Origin: DASYXT01 sp035934555
GTDB lineage: Bacteria; Verrucomicrobiota; Verrucomicrobiia; Limisphaerales; UBA8199
Assembly: GCA_035934555.1 (NCBI GenBank)
Contig: DASYXT010000071.1
Location: 62,001 to 126,000, forward strand
DNA: 64,000 bases
Direction of reading: 5' to 3'
Shown here: positions 26,610 through 35,359 of the stretch, piece after piece
Layout: each line of letters opens with the position of its first letter
How positions within the stretch are numbered: the first letter of the stretch is position 1
Notes under the pieces: model-generated
Seen by the model: only the letters and a program-made list of their open reading frames with translations
The model's database searches: none
Told to the model about the DNA's origin: nothing
Position numbers and translations under genes: made by a program

Positions 26610-28835
26610 ATGCTTAACGCAAAGACGCAAAGACGCAGAGGCGCAAAGACGTTACTTCCCCCAAAAAAGCCTTGGCGCCTTGGCGCCTTGGCGCCTTTGC
26701 GTTCACCCTTGTTTTTCTTGCCAACTCTTGGGTTTTTACTAGGCCCCGGCACCTTGGCCCACGCCTCGCCGGGACAGGATTGGCCGGTGTACCTCGGCGA
26801 CAAAGCCAACACCCATTATTCTGCGCTCAAGCAGATCAATTCGAGGAATGTGACGCGCTTGCAAGTCGCCTGGACCTATCACAGCGGCGATTGCGGCAGT
26901 GATGATCGCTCCCAGATTCAGTGCAATCCCCTAATCATCGACGGAGTGCTTTACGGCACCTCGCCGCAGCTAAAACTGCTCGCGCTCGATGCAGCCACCG
27001 GCCGGGAAATCTGGCGGTTCCAACCTTTCGGGGGAGTCAATATCGACACCTCGATCGGCGTGAATCGCGGGGTTGCCTATTGGGCCGACGGCAACGATCG
27101 CCGGATTCTCTATACCGTGGACCATTATCTTTATGCCGTGAACGCGCAGACCGGCAGAGCCATTGAGAACTTCGGCGAGGCGGGCCGGGTGGACCTGAAA
27201 AAGGATCTCGGACGCGACGTGAGCAAACTGTACTTGGTTACCACCACACCCGGCATCGTGTTCAAGGACCTCATCATCCTTGGCATGCGCGAGTCCGAAG
27301 GACCGGGGCCGGTCGCCCCAGGGCACATCCGCGCGTATAATATTCGTACCGGCCGGTTGGCGTGGATCTTTCACACGATCCCGTGGCCGGGTGAACCGGG
27401 TTACGAGACCTGGCCGCCGGACGCGTGGAAATTCATCGGGGCGGCCAATTGCTGGACCGGCATGGCGTTGGATGAAAGGCGTGGGCTGCTTTATGTGCCG
27501 ACGGGCTCGGCGGCGTTTGATTTCTGGGGAGGCAACCGCATTGGCCAGGACCTTTACGCCAATTGCCTGATCGCGTTGGACGCCGCGACCGGCGCCAGGC
27601 GCTGGCATTACCAATTCGTTCACCACGATTTGTGGGACCGCGATTTGCCCTCGCCGCCCAACCTGGTGACCGTCTGGCATAACGGGCGAGCGGTGGACGC
27701 GGTGGCACAAACCACAAAATCCGGGCACGTGTTCGTGTTCAATCGCGAGACGGGCCAACCACTCTTTCCGATTGTGGAACGGCAAGTCCCAAAATCGGAT
27801 CTGCAAGGCGAATCGACCTGGCCCACCCAACCGTTGCCGCTGAAGCCACCGCCGTTCGCGCGCCAACTTTTCACCGCCGATGAAATCACCGACCTGACGC
27901 CCGAAGCTCATCGAGCCGTCCTGGACCGCTTTGTTCACCTGCGGCCCCACGCTCAATTCCTGCCGCCCAGTAAAGAGGGCACGATCATTTTTCCCGGCTT
28001 CGATGGGGGTGGCGAGTGGGGCGGCGCGGCCGTCGATCCGCACCGAGCTGTGCTCTACGTCAATGCCAACGAAATGCCCTGGGTGCTCAACATGGTCGAG
28101 GTGCAACACCAGACCGGGCCCGGCGCTACGGCCGGGAGCCAAATATACCACCAGATTTGCGCAGTCTGCCACGGGGCCACTCGGTCAGGCGATCCCGCCC
28201 GGGCATTCCCCTCGTTAGAAAACATCCAGAAGAAGCTCAAAAAGAATGACATTGTCCAACTGCTCGAACATGGCCGAGGCATGATGCCGGCCTTTGCTTT
28301 CTTGAGCGACGCCCAACGCCAGGCAGTCGCCGGTTTCTTGCTGGGCGCGACGGCGAACAGCGCCGACAGGGGTGGCAATGCGGAAGGCAACGTGCTTGGG
28401 GATGAACCGTATAGCATGACTGGTTATAATCGTTGGCTGGATCCCCAGGGCTATCCTGCCGTGAAACCGCCTTGGGGCACACTGACCGCCATTGACCTCA
28501 ACACCGGTGAGTTTGTCTGGCGCACCACCTTGGGCGAGTATCCGGAACTGACGGCACGGGGCATCCCGCCGACCGGCACCGAAAACTACGGCGGGCCTAT
28601 TCTCACGGCCGGCGGTGTCATCTTCATTGCGGCTTCGAAAGACGAATGTTTGCATGCCTTTGACCAACAAAGCGGCAAGCTGCTTTGGAAAACGAAGCTG
28701 CCGGCCGGCGGATATGCCACGCCGAGCACTTACACGGCAAAGGGACGGCAGTATGTCGTCATCGCGTGCGGTGGCGGAAAAATGGGGACTCGGAGCGGCG
28801 ATGCCTATGTGGCGTTCGCATTGCCCGCCCATTAA
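26610..28835 (+). CDS. PQQ-dependent dehydrogenase with c-type cytochrome domain
   Basis: 741 residues from the ATG at 26610. A quinoprotein beta-propeller of the glucose/alcohol dehydrogenase class: PGQDWPVYLGDKANTHYSAL, repeated W-motifs (AATGREIWRF, LAWIFHTIPW, GEFVWRTTLGEYPEL). A c-type haem site CAVCHG (C517, C520, H521) with likely Met ligand in GMMPAF is inserted before the last blades. A hydrophobic signal (FFLPTLGFLLGPGTLAHA) marks it as periplasmic. Residues 2-30 are encoded by a palindromic DNA repeat; a TTG at 26697 just before the hydrophobic segment is the alternative start. It oxidises a sugar or alcohol; the substrate is unknown. Confidence 0.88.
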   Translation: MLNAKTQRRRGAKTLLPPKKPWRLGALAPLRSPLFFLPTLGFLLGPGTLAHASPGQDWPVYLGDKANTHYSALKQINSRNVTRLQVAWTYHSGDCGSDDRSQIQCNPLIIDGVLYGTSPQLKLLALDAATGREIWRFQPFGGVNIDTSIGVNRGVAYWADGNDRRILYTVDHYLYAVNAQTGRAIENFGEAGRVDLKKDLGRDVSKLYLVTTTPGIVFKDLIILGMRESEGPGPVAPGHIRAYNIRTGRLAWIFHTIPWPGEPGYETWPPDAWKFIGAANCWTGMALDERRGLLYVPTGSAAFDFWGGNRIGQDLYANCLIALDAATGARRWHYQFVHHDLWDRDLPSPPNLVTVWHNGRAVDAVAQTTKSGHVFVFNRETGQPLFPIVERQVPKSDLQGESTWPTQPLPLKPPPFARQLFTADEITDLTPEAHRAVLDRFVHLRPHAQFLPPSKEGTIIFPGFDGGGEWGGAAVDPHRAVLYVNANEMPWVLNMVEVQHQTGPGATAGSQIYHQICAVCHGATRSGDPARAFPSLENIQKKLKKNDIVQLLEHGRGMMPAFAFLSDAQRQAVAGFLLGATANSADRGGNAEGNVLGDEPYSMTGYNRWLDPQGYPAVKPPWGTLTAIDLNTGEFVWRTTLGEYPELTARGIPPTGTENYGGPILTAGGVIFIAASKDECLHAFDQQSGKLLWKTKLPAGGYATPSTYTAKGRQYVVIACGGGKMGTRSGDAYVAFALPAH
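26614..26705. repeat. CGCAAAGACGCAAAG palindromic repeat at the start of the PQQ gene
   Basis: The left arm is ACGCAAAGACGCAAAGACGC and onward; the right arm is a triple CTTGGCGC followed by CTTTGCGTT. The arms are imperfect inverted copies. It encodes the NAKTQRRRGAKT stretch that precedes the signal peptide. The same type of repeat is common in unrelated bacterial genomes. Confidence 0.75.
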
Positions 28836-28845
28836 TTAGCCCAAC

Positions 28846-29742
28846 ATGATCACGCTCGAATACCTGGCAGAGTTGTTCGAGCGCCATCGCTCCGCGGCGC
28901 GAGCCAGGGTGAAGGAGTTTTCGATCGCGGGTCATCGGTTCCCGTTCAATACGCGCCCGGCGCTCATGGGGGTCATCAATCTGTCGCCCGACTCCTGGTA
29001 TCGCGAAAGCGTGTGCCTCGATCCAGACCAGGCGATCCGTCGGGGCCGAGTGCTTGCGGCGCAGGGGGCGGACCTGGTGGACCTCGGCGCTGAATCCACT
29101 TTGGCCCACGCGCGCCGCGTGACGCCTGAGAACCAAGCCGCCAAACTGGTGCCGGTCATCCGGGGGTTGCGCCAAACCAAGGTGCGGGTTTCGGTCGAGA
29201 CCTATTCACTCGCCGTGGCCCGCAAATGCCTCGAAGCGGGCGCGAACGTTCTAAACTTAACTGGCACAAAAGGCACGGCCGCCCTGTACCGCCTCGCCGC
29301 GGCTCACCAGGCAGCAGTGATCATCTGCTACGTTCAGGGGACCAATGTGCGCACGGTGGGTGACTTCAATTTAGCTGCCGATCCCGTCGGCATGATGGAG
29401 GCATACTTTGCCCGCCAGATCGAGCTCGCCCGGCGTGAAGGTGTCGAGAAGCTCATCCTCGATCCGGGGTTGGGGTTCTATTACCGCAACCTGCAGGACA
29501 GCGCGCTACGGGTGCGCCACCAAATGACCGTCTTCCTGAACACGTTTCGCTTGCGGACGCTCGGGTTCCCGATATGCCATGCGTTGCCGCACGCATTCGA
29601 ATATTTCGGCGAGGAGGTGCGTTGCGCCGAGCCGTTCTTCGCTGTGCTGGCGGCACTGGGCAAGACGGATTTATTCCGTACGCATGAAGTGCCGCCAGTC
29701 AAAGCGGTATTGGAAACTTTGCGGCTCCGGGCTCTCAAGTAG
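28846..29742 (+). CDS. dihydropteroate-synthase-like (pterin-binding) protein
   Basis: 298 residues with a DHPS-type TIM barrel: MGVINLSPDSWY aligns with the family GILNVTPDSFSDGG, DLVDLGAESTLAH with the DIGGESTRPG loop, and LDPGLGFYY with the LDPGIGF motif; the C-terminal FRTHEV matches the family's RVHDV. The pABA/pterin residues SFSDGG and TRPG are replaced, so it is probably not the main FolP but a paralogue with another pterin or folate-like ligand. It starts 10 bases after the PQQ-dehydrogenase stop, suggesting one operon. Confidence 0.75.
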   Translation: MITLEYLAELFERHRSAARARVKEFSIAGHRFPFNTRPALMGVINLSPDSWYRESVCLDPDQAIRRGRVLAAQGADLVDLGAESTLAHARRVTPENQAAKLVPVIRGLRQTKVRVSVETYSLAVARKCLEAGANVLNLTGTKGTAALYRLAAAHQAAVIICYVQGTNVRTVGDFNLAADPVGMMEAYFARQIELARREGVEKLILDPGLGFYYRNLQDSALRVRHQMTVFLNTFRLRTLGFPICHALPHAFEYFGEEVRCAEPFFAVLAALGKTDLFRTHEVPPVKAVLETLRLRALK

Positions 29743-29863
29743 CCTGGCCATCCGCGTTAGCACCCTTCGATCCGTATTAACTGTGTGCTCGGAGGAGTTC
29801 CGGTTTTTTGGCGGCAGCGCGGTTAGACGTCCCCCCCAGAAAAACCTTCACCCGGAACTTTAA

Positions 29864-29930
29864 AAGTTTCATACTTTTGCTCGAAAGCGCCGGCTGGGGC
29901 TGGCGTCGAACCGGCAAAGTTATGAAACTT
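29864..29930 (+). promoter_or_regulatory. inverted repeat enclosing the start of the DUF3300 gene
   Basis: AAGTTTCATA (29864-29873) and TATGAAACTT (29921-29930) are perfect 10-base inverted copies around a 47-nt loop. The right arm contains the ATG. If transcribed, the arms could pair and hide the start codon. The role is hypothetical. Confidence 0.35.
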
Positions 29931-31457
29931 CTAATGGGTCTAACGAAGAACGGACAGGGCGCGGGCCTGCTCCTCGTGGGCGTTGCGGTCCTGGTAAACG
30001 GCTGCGTCGCGGAGCGCGACGTCTATGTCCAACCGCAACCTGCGCCGATGGTTGTTGAGCCCACGGCGCCACCACCGGAACCAGTCGCCCTACCGGCTGC
30101 CCCGCCCCCCGAGGTCGTGTTTGCCCCCGCGCCGGTCGCCCCCCCGGCGCCTATAACCCCCTTGCGGTCCTATGATGACCTCGATCGGATGCTGGGTCCG
30201 ATTGCGCTTTATCCTGACCCGCTCCTGGCTGAGGTGTTTCCGGCAGCGACCGTCCCCGAGCAGATCGTGCTGGCAGACCGTTATGTACGCGAGGGTGGCG
30301 ACCCGAACGCCGTGGACCTGCAACCCTGGGATCGCAGCGTCAAAGCGCTGGCGCGTTATCCGGAAGTGTTGAGCATGATGGATAACAACCTCGCCTGGAC
30401 AACCGATGTGGGGCTCGCATTTCTGAACCAGCCAACCGATGTCATGGAGGCCGTCCAACGACTCCGCCAGCGCGCTTACGCTTTGGGCAATCTGCAGTCC
30501 GGCCCGCAACAGGTTGTCTATGTGCAAAACCGTGTCATTGAGATCGTGCCAGCCGCGCCGCAAATCATTTACGTGCCGGTCTATGCGCCCGACGTGGTCT
30601 ATGTGCAACGCCCGCCCGTGCAGGCGCAGTTATTCATCAGCTTCGGCGTTGGCCGTCCGCTGGGCGCCTGGCTCAATCACGATTGCGATTGGGAACAGCA
30701 TCGGCTCTTGGTGTGGCGCAGTAACGACCCACGTCCGGCAGATTGGTGGGCGCGGCGGCCAGAGGACCGCCGACGCGAGCAACCAAGGAACCTAACGGTT
30801 TGGCAGCCACGGCAGCCAACGCAAGTCGCGCGCGGTGGTGATCGCGGTTGGGGCCTTTCGGCCGTGCGCACCCCCGCGCCGCCAATTACGCCACATCCCG
30901 CGCCGCAACCGGCACCGCGGCCCGAGCCGATCCATTCCGGCGCGCACGGCAATCCGGTGGCCCCGCCGCCCGCAACGGTACATCCTCCACGACCAATTAG
31001 CCCGCCGGCCAAGACACTGCCTGAACGACCCATCCATTCAGGGGCCAATCCGCCGCCGTCGAGTAGGCAACCGGTTCCGGCACCAAGGGACCCGAACCAG
31101 CCGACTCAGGTGCGGTCTGGCGCGCATCCCGTGCCCGTCGAGCCGAAGCCGGTTCTTGCGCAAGCGCCGCAACCACCGAAAGAATCCACTCGGCCGCTGC
31201 CGGCACCTAAACCGCAACCGGGCAGGGCCCCTGCGCCGGTCAAACCACAGCCCGTTAGTGGTGCTGTTGCGCGTCCGACTGGTGGCGCGTTCACGGGCAT
31301 CGAAAGCACGCGCCAGACGCAGCAATTCAGCCAACGCGGTCAGCAGAGCCGTGAAACAATTGCCAAACCCGCTGCGCCGGCTCGACCGGCCTCCGCTCCG
31401 GCGCGCGAGACTCGTGCACCCCAACCCAACAAGAACTCCAACGGGCGCACCAAGTGA
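29922..31457 (+). CDS. DUF3300 lipoprotein with long Pro-rich tail
   Basis: 511 residues. The N-terminus MKLLMGLTKNGQGAGLLLVG leads to the lipobox LVNGC, so it is probably a lipoprotein. The DUF3300 domain follows a Pro-rich linker: LDRMLGPIALYPDPLLAEVF, ATVPEQIVLADRYV, VKALARYPEVLSMMDNNLAW and YVPVYAPDVVYV. The last 220 residues are Pro/Ala/Arg-rich and repetitive (IHSGAH, RSGAH). DUF3300 proteins have no known function and are usually encoded next to a DUF2950 protein, as here. Confidence 0.85.
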   Translation: MKLLMGLTKNGQGAGLLLVGVAVLVNGCVAERDVYVQPQPAPMVVEPTAPPPEPVALPAAPPPEVVFAPAPVAPPAPITPLRSYDDLDRMLGPIALYPDPLLAEVFPAATVPEQIVLADRYVREGGDPNAVDLQPWDRSVKALARYPEVLSMMDNNLAWTTDVGLAFLNQPTDVMEAVQRLRQRAYALGNLQSGPQQVVYVQNRVIEIVPAAPQIIYVPVYAPDVVYVQRPPVQAQLFISFGVGRPLGAWLNHDCDWEQHRLLVWRSNDPRPADWWARRPEDRRREQPRNLTVWQPRQPTQVARGGDRGWGLSAVRTPAPPITPHPAPQPAPRPEPIHSGAHGNPVAPPPATVHPPRPISPPAKTLPERPIHSGANPPPSSRQPVPAPRDPNQPTQVRSGAHPVPVEPKPVLAQAPQPPKESTRPLPAPKPQPGRAPAPVKPQPVSGAVARPTGGAFTGIESTRQTQQFSQRGQQSRETIAKPAAPARPASAPARETRAPQPNKNSNGRTK

Positions 31458-31513
31458 GCGGGCGCTCAGCACTCCTTAACGCCAATAAACGCCAATTTCC
31501 TCTTAAGACGCTA

Positions 31514-32527
31514 ATGAAAGCCGAATTGAACTCCTGGGCTACACCAGTTCGTGAAAACCGCGACCGCCGAGAACCACGCCTCCCCTCGCAGCGAGGCGAT
31601 GCAACACTGGTCGCCTGCATGTCCCTTGCGCTCGCCCTTGCGGTGGCCTTGCTGCCCCGGCTAGCCAGCGCACAGCAACTACGGTTTGATACTCCCGCCG
31701 CAGCCGCTGACGCCCTGCAAACCGCCGCTCGCGACCGGGACACCAACGCATTCCACGCGCTGTTCGGGCCGGCTTCTCACGACTTGGTTTCCGCCGATGT
31801 CGTCGAGGCAAGCGCTGAATACCAGCTTTTCGTGCAGCGGTTGACTGAAAAGGTTGCGTTGGACCGCGAGTCAGATTCCAAAGTGCTGTTGCAACTGGGC
31901 GATGAGGCCTGGCCCTTTCCGATTCCTTTGATAAAAGAGGATGGACAATGGTATTTCGACACCGCAGCCGGCAAACAGGAGGTACTGAATCGGCGAATTG
32001 GCCGCAACGAACTGGCCGCGATCCAGGTTTGCCAGACCTACGTCGCCGCACAAAGGGAATATGCCTCCCAGGATCGCAATAACGACCAGGTGCTCGAGTA
32101 CGCGCAGCACCTGCGCAGCACACGAGGCACTCACGATGGCCTGTACTGGCCCCTGCGCGCTGGGGACGAGCTCAGTCCGCTCGGGCCCATGGTCGCGCAG
32201 GCGCGCGGCGAGGGTTACCGGCACCAAACGCGGATCCTTACTGACCAGCCCTCACCGTATCACGGTTACTTTTACCGCGTGATGACTCGCCAGGGCCGGC
32301 ACGCGACGGGCGGAAAGTATAACTACATCATCAACGGCCACATGATTGCCGGATTCGCATTGGTCGCTTGGCCGGCCCAGTGGGGCAACACCGGTGTCAT
32401 GACGTTCGTCGTCAATCAGCAAGGCAAAGTGTTTCAGAAAAACCTCGGCCCGAAGACGGCAACGCTGGCGGAGAAAATGACCGCCTACGATCCCGATTCG
32501 AGCTGGAGTCCCGCCGGGGGCAATTGA
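31514..32527 (+). CDS. DUF2950 exported protein
   Basis: 337 residues from the ATG at 31514; an internal ATG at 31619 sits right before the signal-like segment (MSLALALAVALLPRLASA) and may be the true start, giving 302 residues. DUF2950 features: FDTPAAAADALQTAARD, WYFDTAAGKQEVLNRRIGRN and the conserved PYHGYFYRVMTRQG...GGKYNYI. The function is unknown. It is a standard partner of DUF3300, so the two probably act together in the envelope. Confidence 0.85.
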   Translation: MKAELNSWATPVRENRDRREPRLPSQRGDATLVACMSLALALAVALLPRLASAQQLRFDTPAAAADALQTAARDRDTNAFHALFGPASHDLVSADVVEASAEYQLFVQRLTEKVALDRESDSKVLLQLGDEAWPFPIPLIKEDGQWYFDTAAGKQEVLNRRIGRNELAAIQVCQTYVAAQREYASQDRNNDQVLEYAQHLRSTRGTHDGLYWPLRAGDELSPLGPMVAQARGEGYRHQTRILTDQPSPYHGYFYRVMTRQGRHATGGKYNYIINGHMIAGFALVAWPAQWGNTGVMTFVVNQQGKVFQKNLGPKTATLAEKMTAYDPDSSWSPAGGN

Positions 32528-32533
32528 GCCGCG

Positions 32534-33835
32534 TTATTGCCGCAAGCGGAAGAAAGCACTCGAGAGCCCGGCGGCGGGATTGAGGATGAACGCGTTGCTC
32601 GAAGTGATCACCCCATTTGTCACGGGGTCCCAAACGGTTCCCGAGGCTTGCAGCGCGCAGGTGGTCTCGAGCACGAAATTGGTCGCCGCACTCGGGCAGG
32701 TGAGAACGATTTGATTAGCGGTCAATCGGATGCGCAATACCAAAGCCTGCTGGCCGAGGCGAATCAGGTTATTGCCGGTATCCGCGACGAAGAGCGCTCC
32801 CCCGGGCCCTGCCGCAATGCCTCGAGGCAGATCGAATGAGGCAGCATTCCCGGTCCCATCGCTGTTTCCTGTCACGCCCGGCGCGCCGCCAACAGTGCTC
32901 ACCACCCAATTCGTCCCGACGGGCTGCACCTGCCGCACTTCGTCATTGTAATAGTCGGCGACGTAGAGGTTGCCGGCGCTGTCCACCGTCAGGCCCATCG
33001 GATAATCAAATTGCGCGTCGTTGTTGGCGCCATCGGCCGAACCGTACCCGGAGCCGGCGATGGTGGTGACGAGCCAATTGGTCCCCGCGAGCTTGAGTTA
33101 GCGCAAGCGGCTGCTGGTGAAATCCGAAACATACACCCGGCCCGAACTGTCGACGGCTATGCCCCACGGGCCGGCAAACAGCGCCGCATTGTTGGTGCCG
33201 TCCCTTGTGCCAGCGATGCCAGCCGAACCTGCCGGCGTCGTCACGACCCAATTCGTCCCTTGCCTGGTTATTTTCCGAATCGTGTTATTGCCATTATCCG
33301 CGACGAACAGATTGCCGGAAGGGTCCACAGCGACCCCCGTCGGATGATAGAATTGCGCGCTCTGGTTGGTGCCATTGGCGCTGCCGCGCGTGCCGTTGCC
33401 GGCGAGCGTCGTCACCACCCAATTGCTCCCCGAAAGTGTCAGCTTCCGAATCGCATTGTTGAAATAATCCGCCACGTACACCGCCCCTGTGCTATCCACC
33501 GCTATGCCTGCAGGATAATCGAATTGCGCATCCGTGTTGGTCCCATCGGCAAAGCCGGTGACCGACCCGGCAATCGTGGCCACAGCCCAGTTTGTGCCCG
33601 ACGCGGAGATCATCCGGATAAGGTCGTTCTGAGTATCCGCCACGTAGAGTGTCCCGCCGGCGTCTGCGGCAATCCCGTAGGGTTCAAAAAAGGAGGCGTT
33701 TGAGCCTACACCGTCCCCGTAGCCGATCTCACCCGAGCCGGCGATGGTGGTCCAGGAGAATGGCTGACCGACAGCAGCCCGGGTCGCAAAAAGAAAAAGC
33801 AATGCCGCGGTGAAGAATCGAGCTCGGGGAAACAT
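32534..33835 (-). pseudogene. NHL-repeat exported protein, broken by one in-frame TAA
   Basis: The frame from ATG 33835 encodes a signal peptide (MFPRARFFTAALLFLFATRA) and NHL beta-propeller repeats, each like YGIAADAGGTLYVADTQND. A TAA at 33100-33098 interrupts it. Beyond the stop the same frame continues with LAGTNWLVTTIAGSGYGSAD and two more NHL units, then a C-terminal module ending AFFRLRQ at 32534. By alignment of repeats the stop replaces a Lys codon (IRKLTLSGSNW versus LR*LKLAGTNW), a one-base change. Either it decayed recently or the base is a sequencing error. Tail-to-tail with the DUF2950 gene. Confidence 0.85.
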
Positions 33836-33919
33836 AAGCCGGGAAATTAGATGAAGCAGTTAATTTCGTCAGCGGAAGGTTAACATGATGCCAACGACTT
33901 TCAATTCTTCATTGCAGGT

Positions 33920-35137
33920 TCATTGGCGGCCGGCGCTGGCGCTACTGGCCGCGGTTGGTCCGGGTGCGGCAGGCGCCGGGCTCTCGGTCCAGACCGCCAG
34001 GGCATCTTTGATCGGCGGCCACTCAGGAGCGTGCGGGATGCTTGTTTTGCCCCAGGTCGTGCACAGATATCCCACCAACCGATGGTCGGTCTGCCGCCGC
34101 GCAAACTGGCTGAACGCCAGCGACGCGTCCAAAGGTTGCCAACCGGACGGCCACACGCGGAACCCCTTTTTCAGAAGATACGGTACGGAAGGGTAGTCGG
34201 CGCGTTTCTCGTAATGCCAATCGCAAAGGATGATGTCCTTGGGGATATGTTCGGCGGCGCCTTCCGTTCCGTTCTTCGCGGCTTCCCATTCCGAGTAGCC
34301 GAGCGTGTTGGCCGGCAGCAAACGGTCACCCCACATCAGCATTTCCTCCTTTCTCCTTCCGACGATATGCGCGTGCAGGTCGTTAACGCATTTGGCAAAC
34401 AGCTTCGCCGGGTCCGCCCCGTGGCACCGCGGACAGTACTTGGACGCAATAATAAAGACTTCGTCCATGCCGACGTGGAACGCGTCGGCGTCGAACGCGT
34501 CGCTCAGTTCATCGATCAACGCAAACACCACACGGTTGACGTCGGGGTTTTGCGGACACCAACTGCGGCAATAAATGCCTTTGTTGTCCGGGAACTGACC
34601 GGCAGTTTCGTCGAATTGGGGGTATTGGGCCAGCAGCGGCGCGGTGTGACTCGCCCACGATTGGTGCCCCAGGCAATTCAGTTGCGGAATGATGCGGATG
34701 CCGCAGGCGCGCGCGGTGTGGACCAGGCTCTGCGCCGCCTGCCGGCTCAGGCCCGGTTTGGCGCATAGCTCCGGATGCGACTGGAACTGGAACGCGTAGT
34801 CCACTTCCACAATAACAACGTTGACGCCAACATCACGCAGTTTCGGCAATGCCTCCTCCAATTGAGCTGCCTGCTGATCATTGTGGAGGTCCAGATGCAC
34901 GCCGCGCCAGGTTGGGTTGGCTGCGCGCCAAGCCTTGAGCCATCGCTGGTGGGAGGATGCGGCCGACTCGGTTTTGGGCGTGCCACAGCTTGAAAGCAGC
35001 GTGGCCAGGCAAAGACAGAGCAGTCCCCAGCACGGCCAAGCGATAACCTTGGTTGAGGATTGCCGGTTGATGGACGATTGCCGGAGGGCATGCTGCAGAC
35101 CCGTATCACGAAACATGCCACACTGTTTGATTGGCAA
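33920..35137 (-). CDS. GH20-like beta-hexosaminidase lipoprotein
   Basis: 405 residues. A lipobox (LATLLSSC) suggests a lipoprotein, although the n-region before it is long (about 40 residues), so the start may be further in. The catalytic part resembles family 20: LHNDQQAAQLEEALPKLRDV, IRIIPQLNCLGHQSW and the Asp-Glu pair in FHVGMDEVF, followed by LMWGDRLL. Such enzymes release terminal GlcNAc or GalNAc. It lies near a GH18 gene, and the two could act together on chitin-like substrates. The last 20 residues are Pro/Ala-rich. Confidence 0.8.
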   Translation of the reverse strand: MPIKQCGMFRDTGLQHALRQSSINRQSSTKVIAWPCWGLLCLCLATLLSSCGTPKTESAASSHQRWLKAWRAANPTWRGVHLDLHNDQQAAQLEEALPKLRDVGVNVVIVEVDYAFQFQSHPELCAKPGLSRQAAQSLVHTARACGIRIIPQLNCLGHQSWASHTAPLLAQYPQFDETAGQFPDNKGIYCRSWCPQNPDVNRVVFALIDELSDAFDADAFHVGMDEVFIIASKYCPRCHGADPAKLFAKCVNDLHAHIVGRRKEEMLMWGDRLLPANTLGYSEWEAAKNGTEGAAEHIPKDIILCDWHYEKRADYPSVPYLLKKGFRVWPSGWQPLDASLAFSQFARRQTDHRLVGYLCTTWGKTSIPHAPEWPPIKDALAVWTESPAPAAPGPTAASSASAGRQ

Positions 35138-35194
35138 GCCGCAAAACGCAAGTGATAAAGCCGCGCCTCCGTAAACCCCCTAGGTGAAGGCGGG

Positions 35195-35290
35195 CGAAGC
35201 GCGGGCTTTAGTCCGCAGCAAGGTCCGATGGGGCTGGATTTTCGAATGTTGCTGCGGACTAAAGTCAGACTAAAGTCCGCGCGCCGGGGC
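35195..35290. repeat. GCGGACTTTAGTCCGC-family palindromic repeat, copy 7
   Basis: The left arm is GAAGCGCGGGCTTTAGTCCGC and the right arm TTGCTGCGGACTAAAGTCAG followed by ACTAAAGTCCGCGCGCC. It carries the same extra CAGACTAAAG segment as copy 1. It sits between the divergent GH20 and GH18 genes. Confidence 0.85.
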
Positions 35291-35359
35291 CGGTCACGCC
35301 TTCCCTGAGAGGACACGTGCCTTCTTGACCTTCGTTTGGAGACAGCTTAGGTGTTCAGC

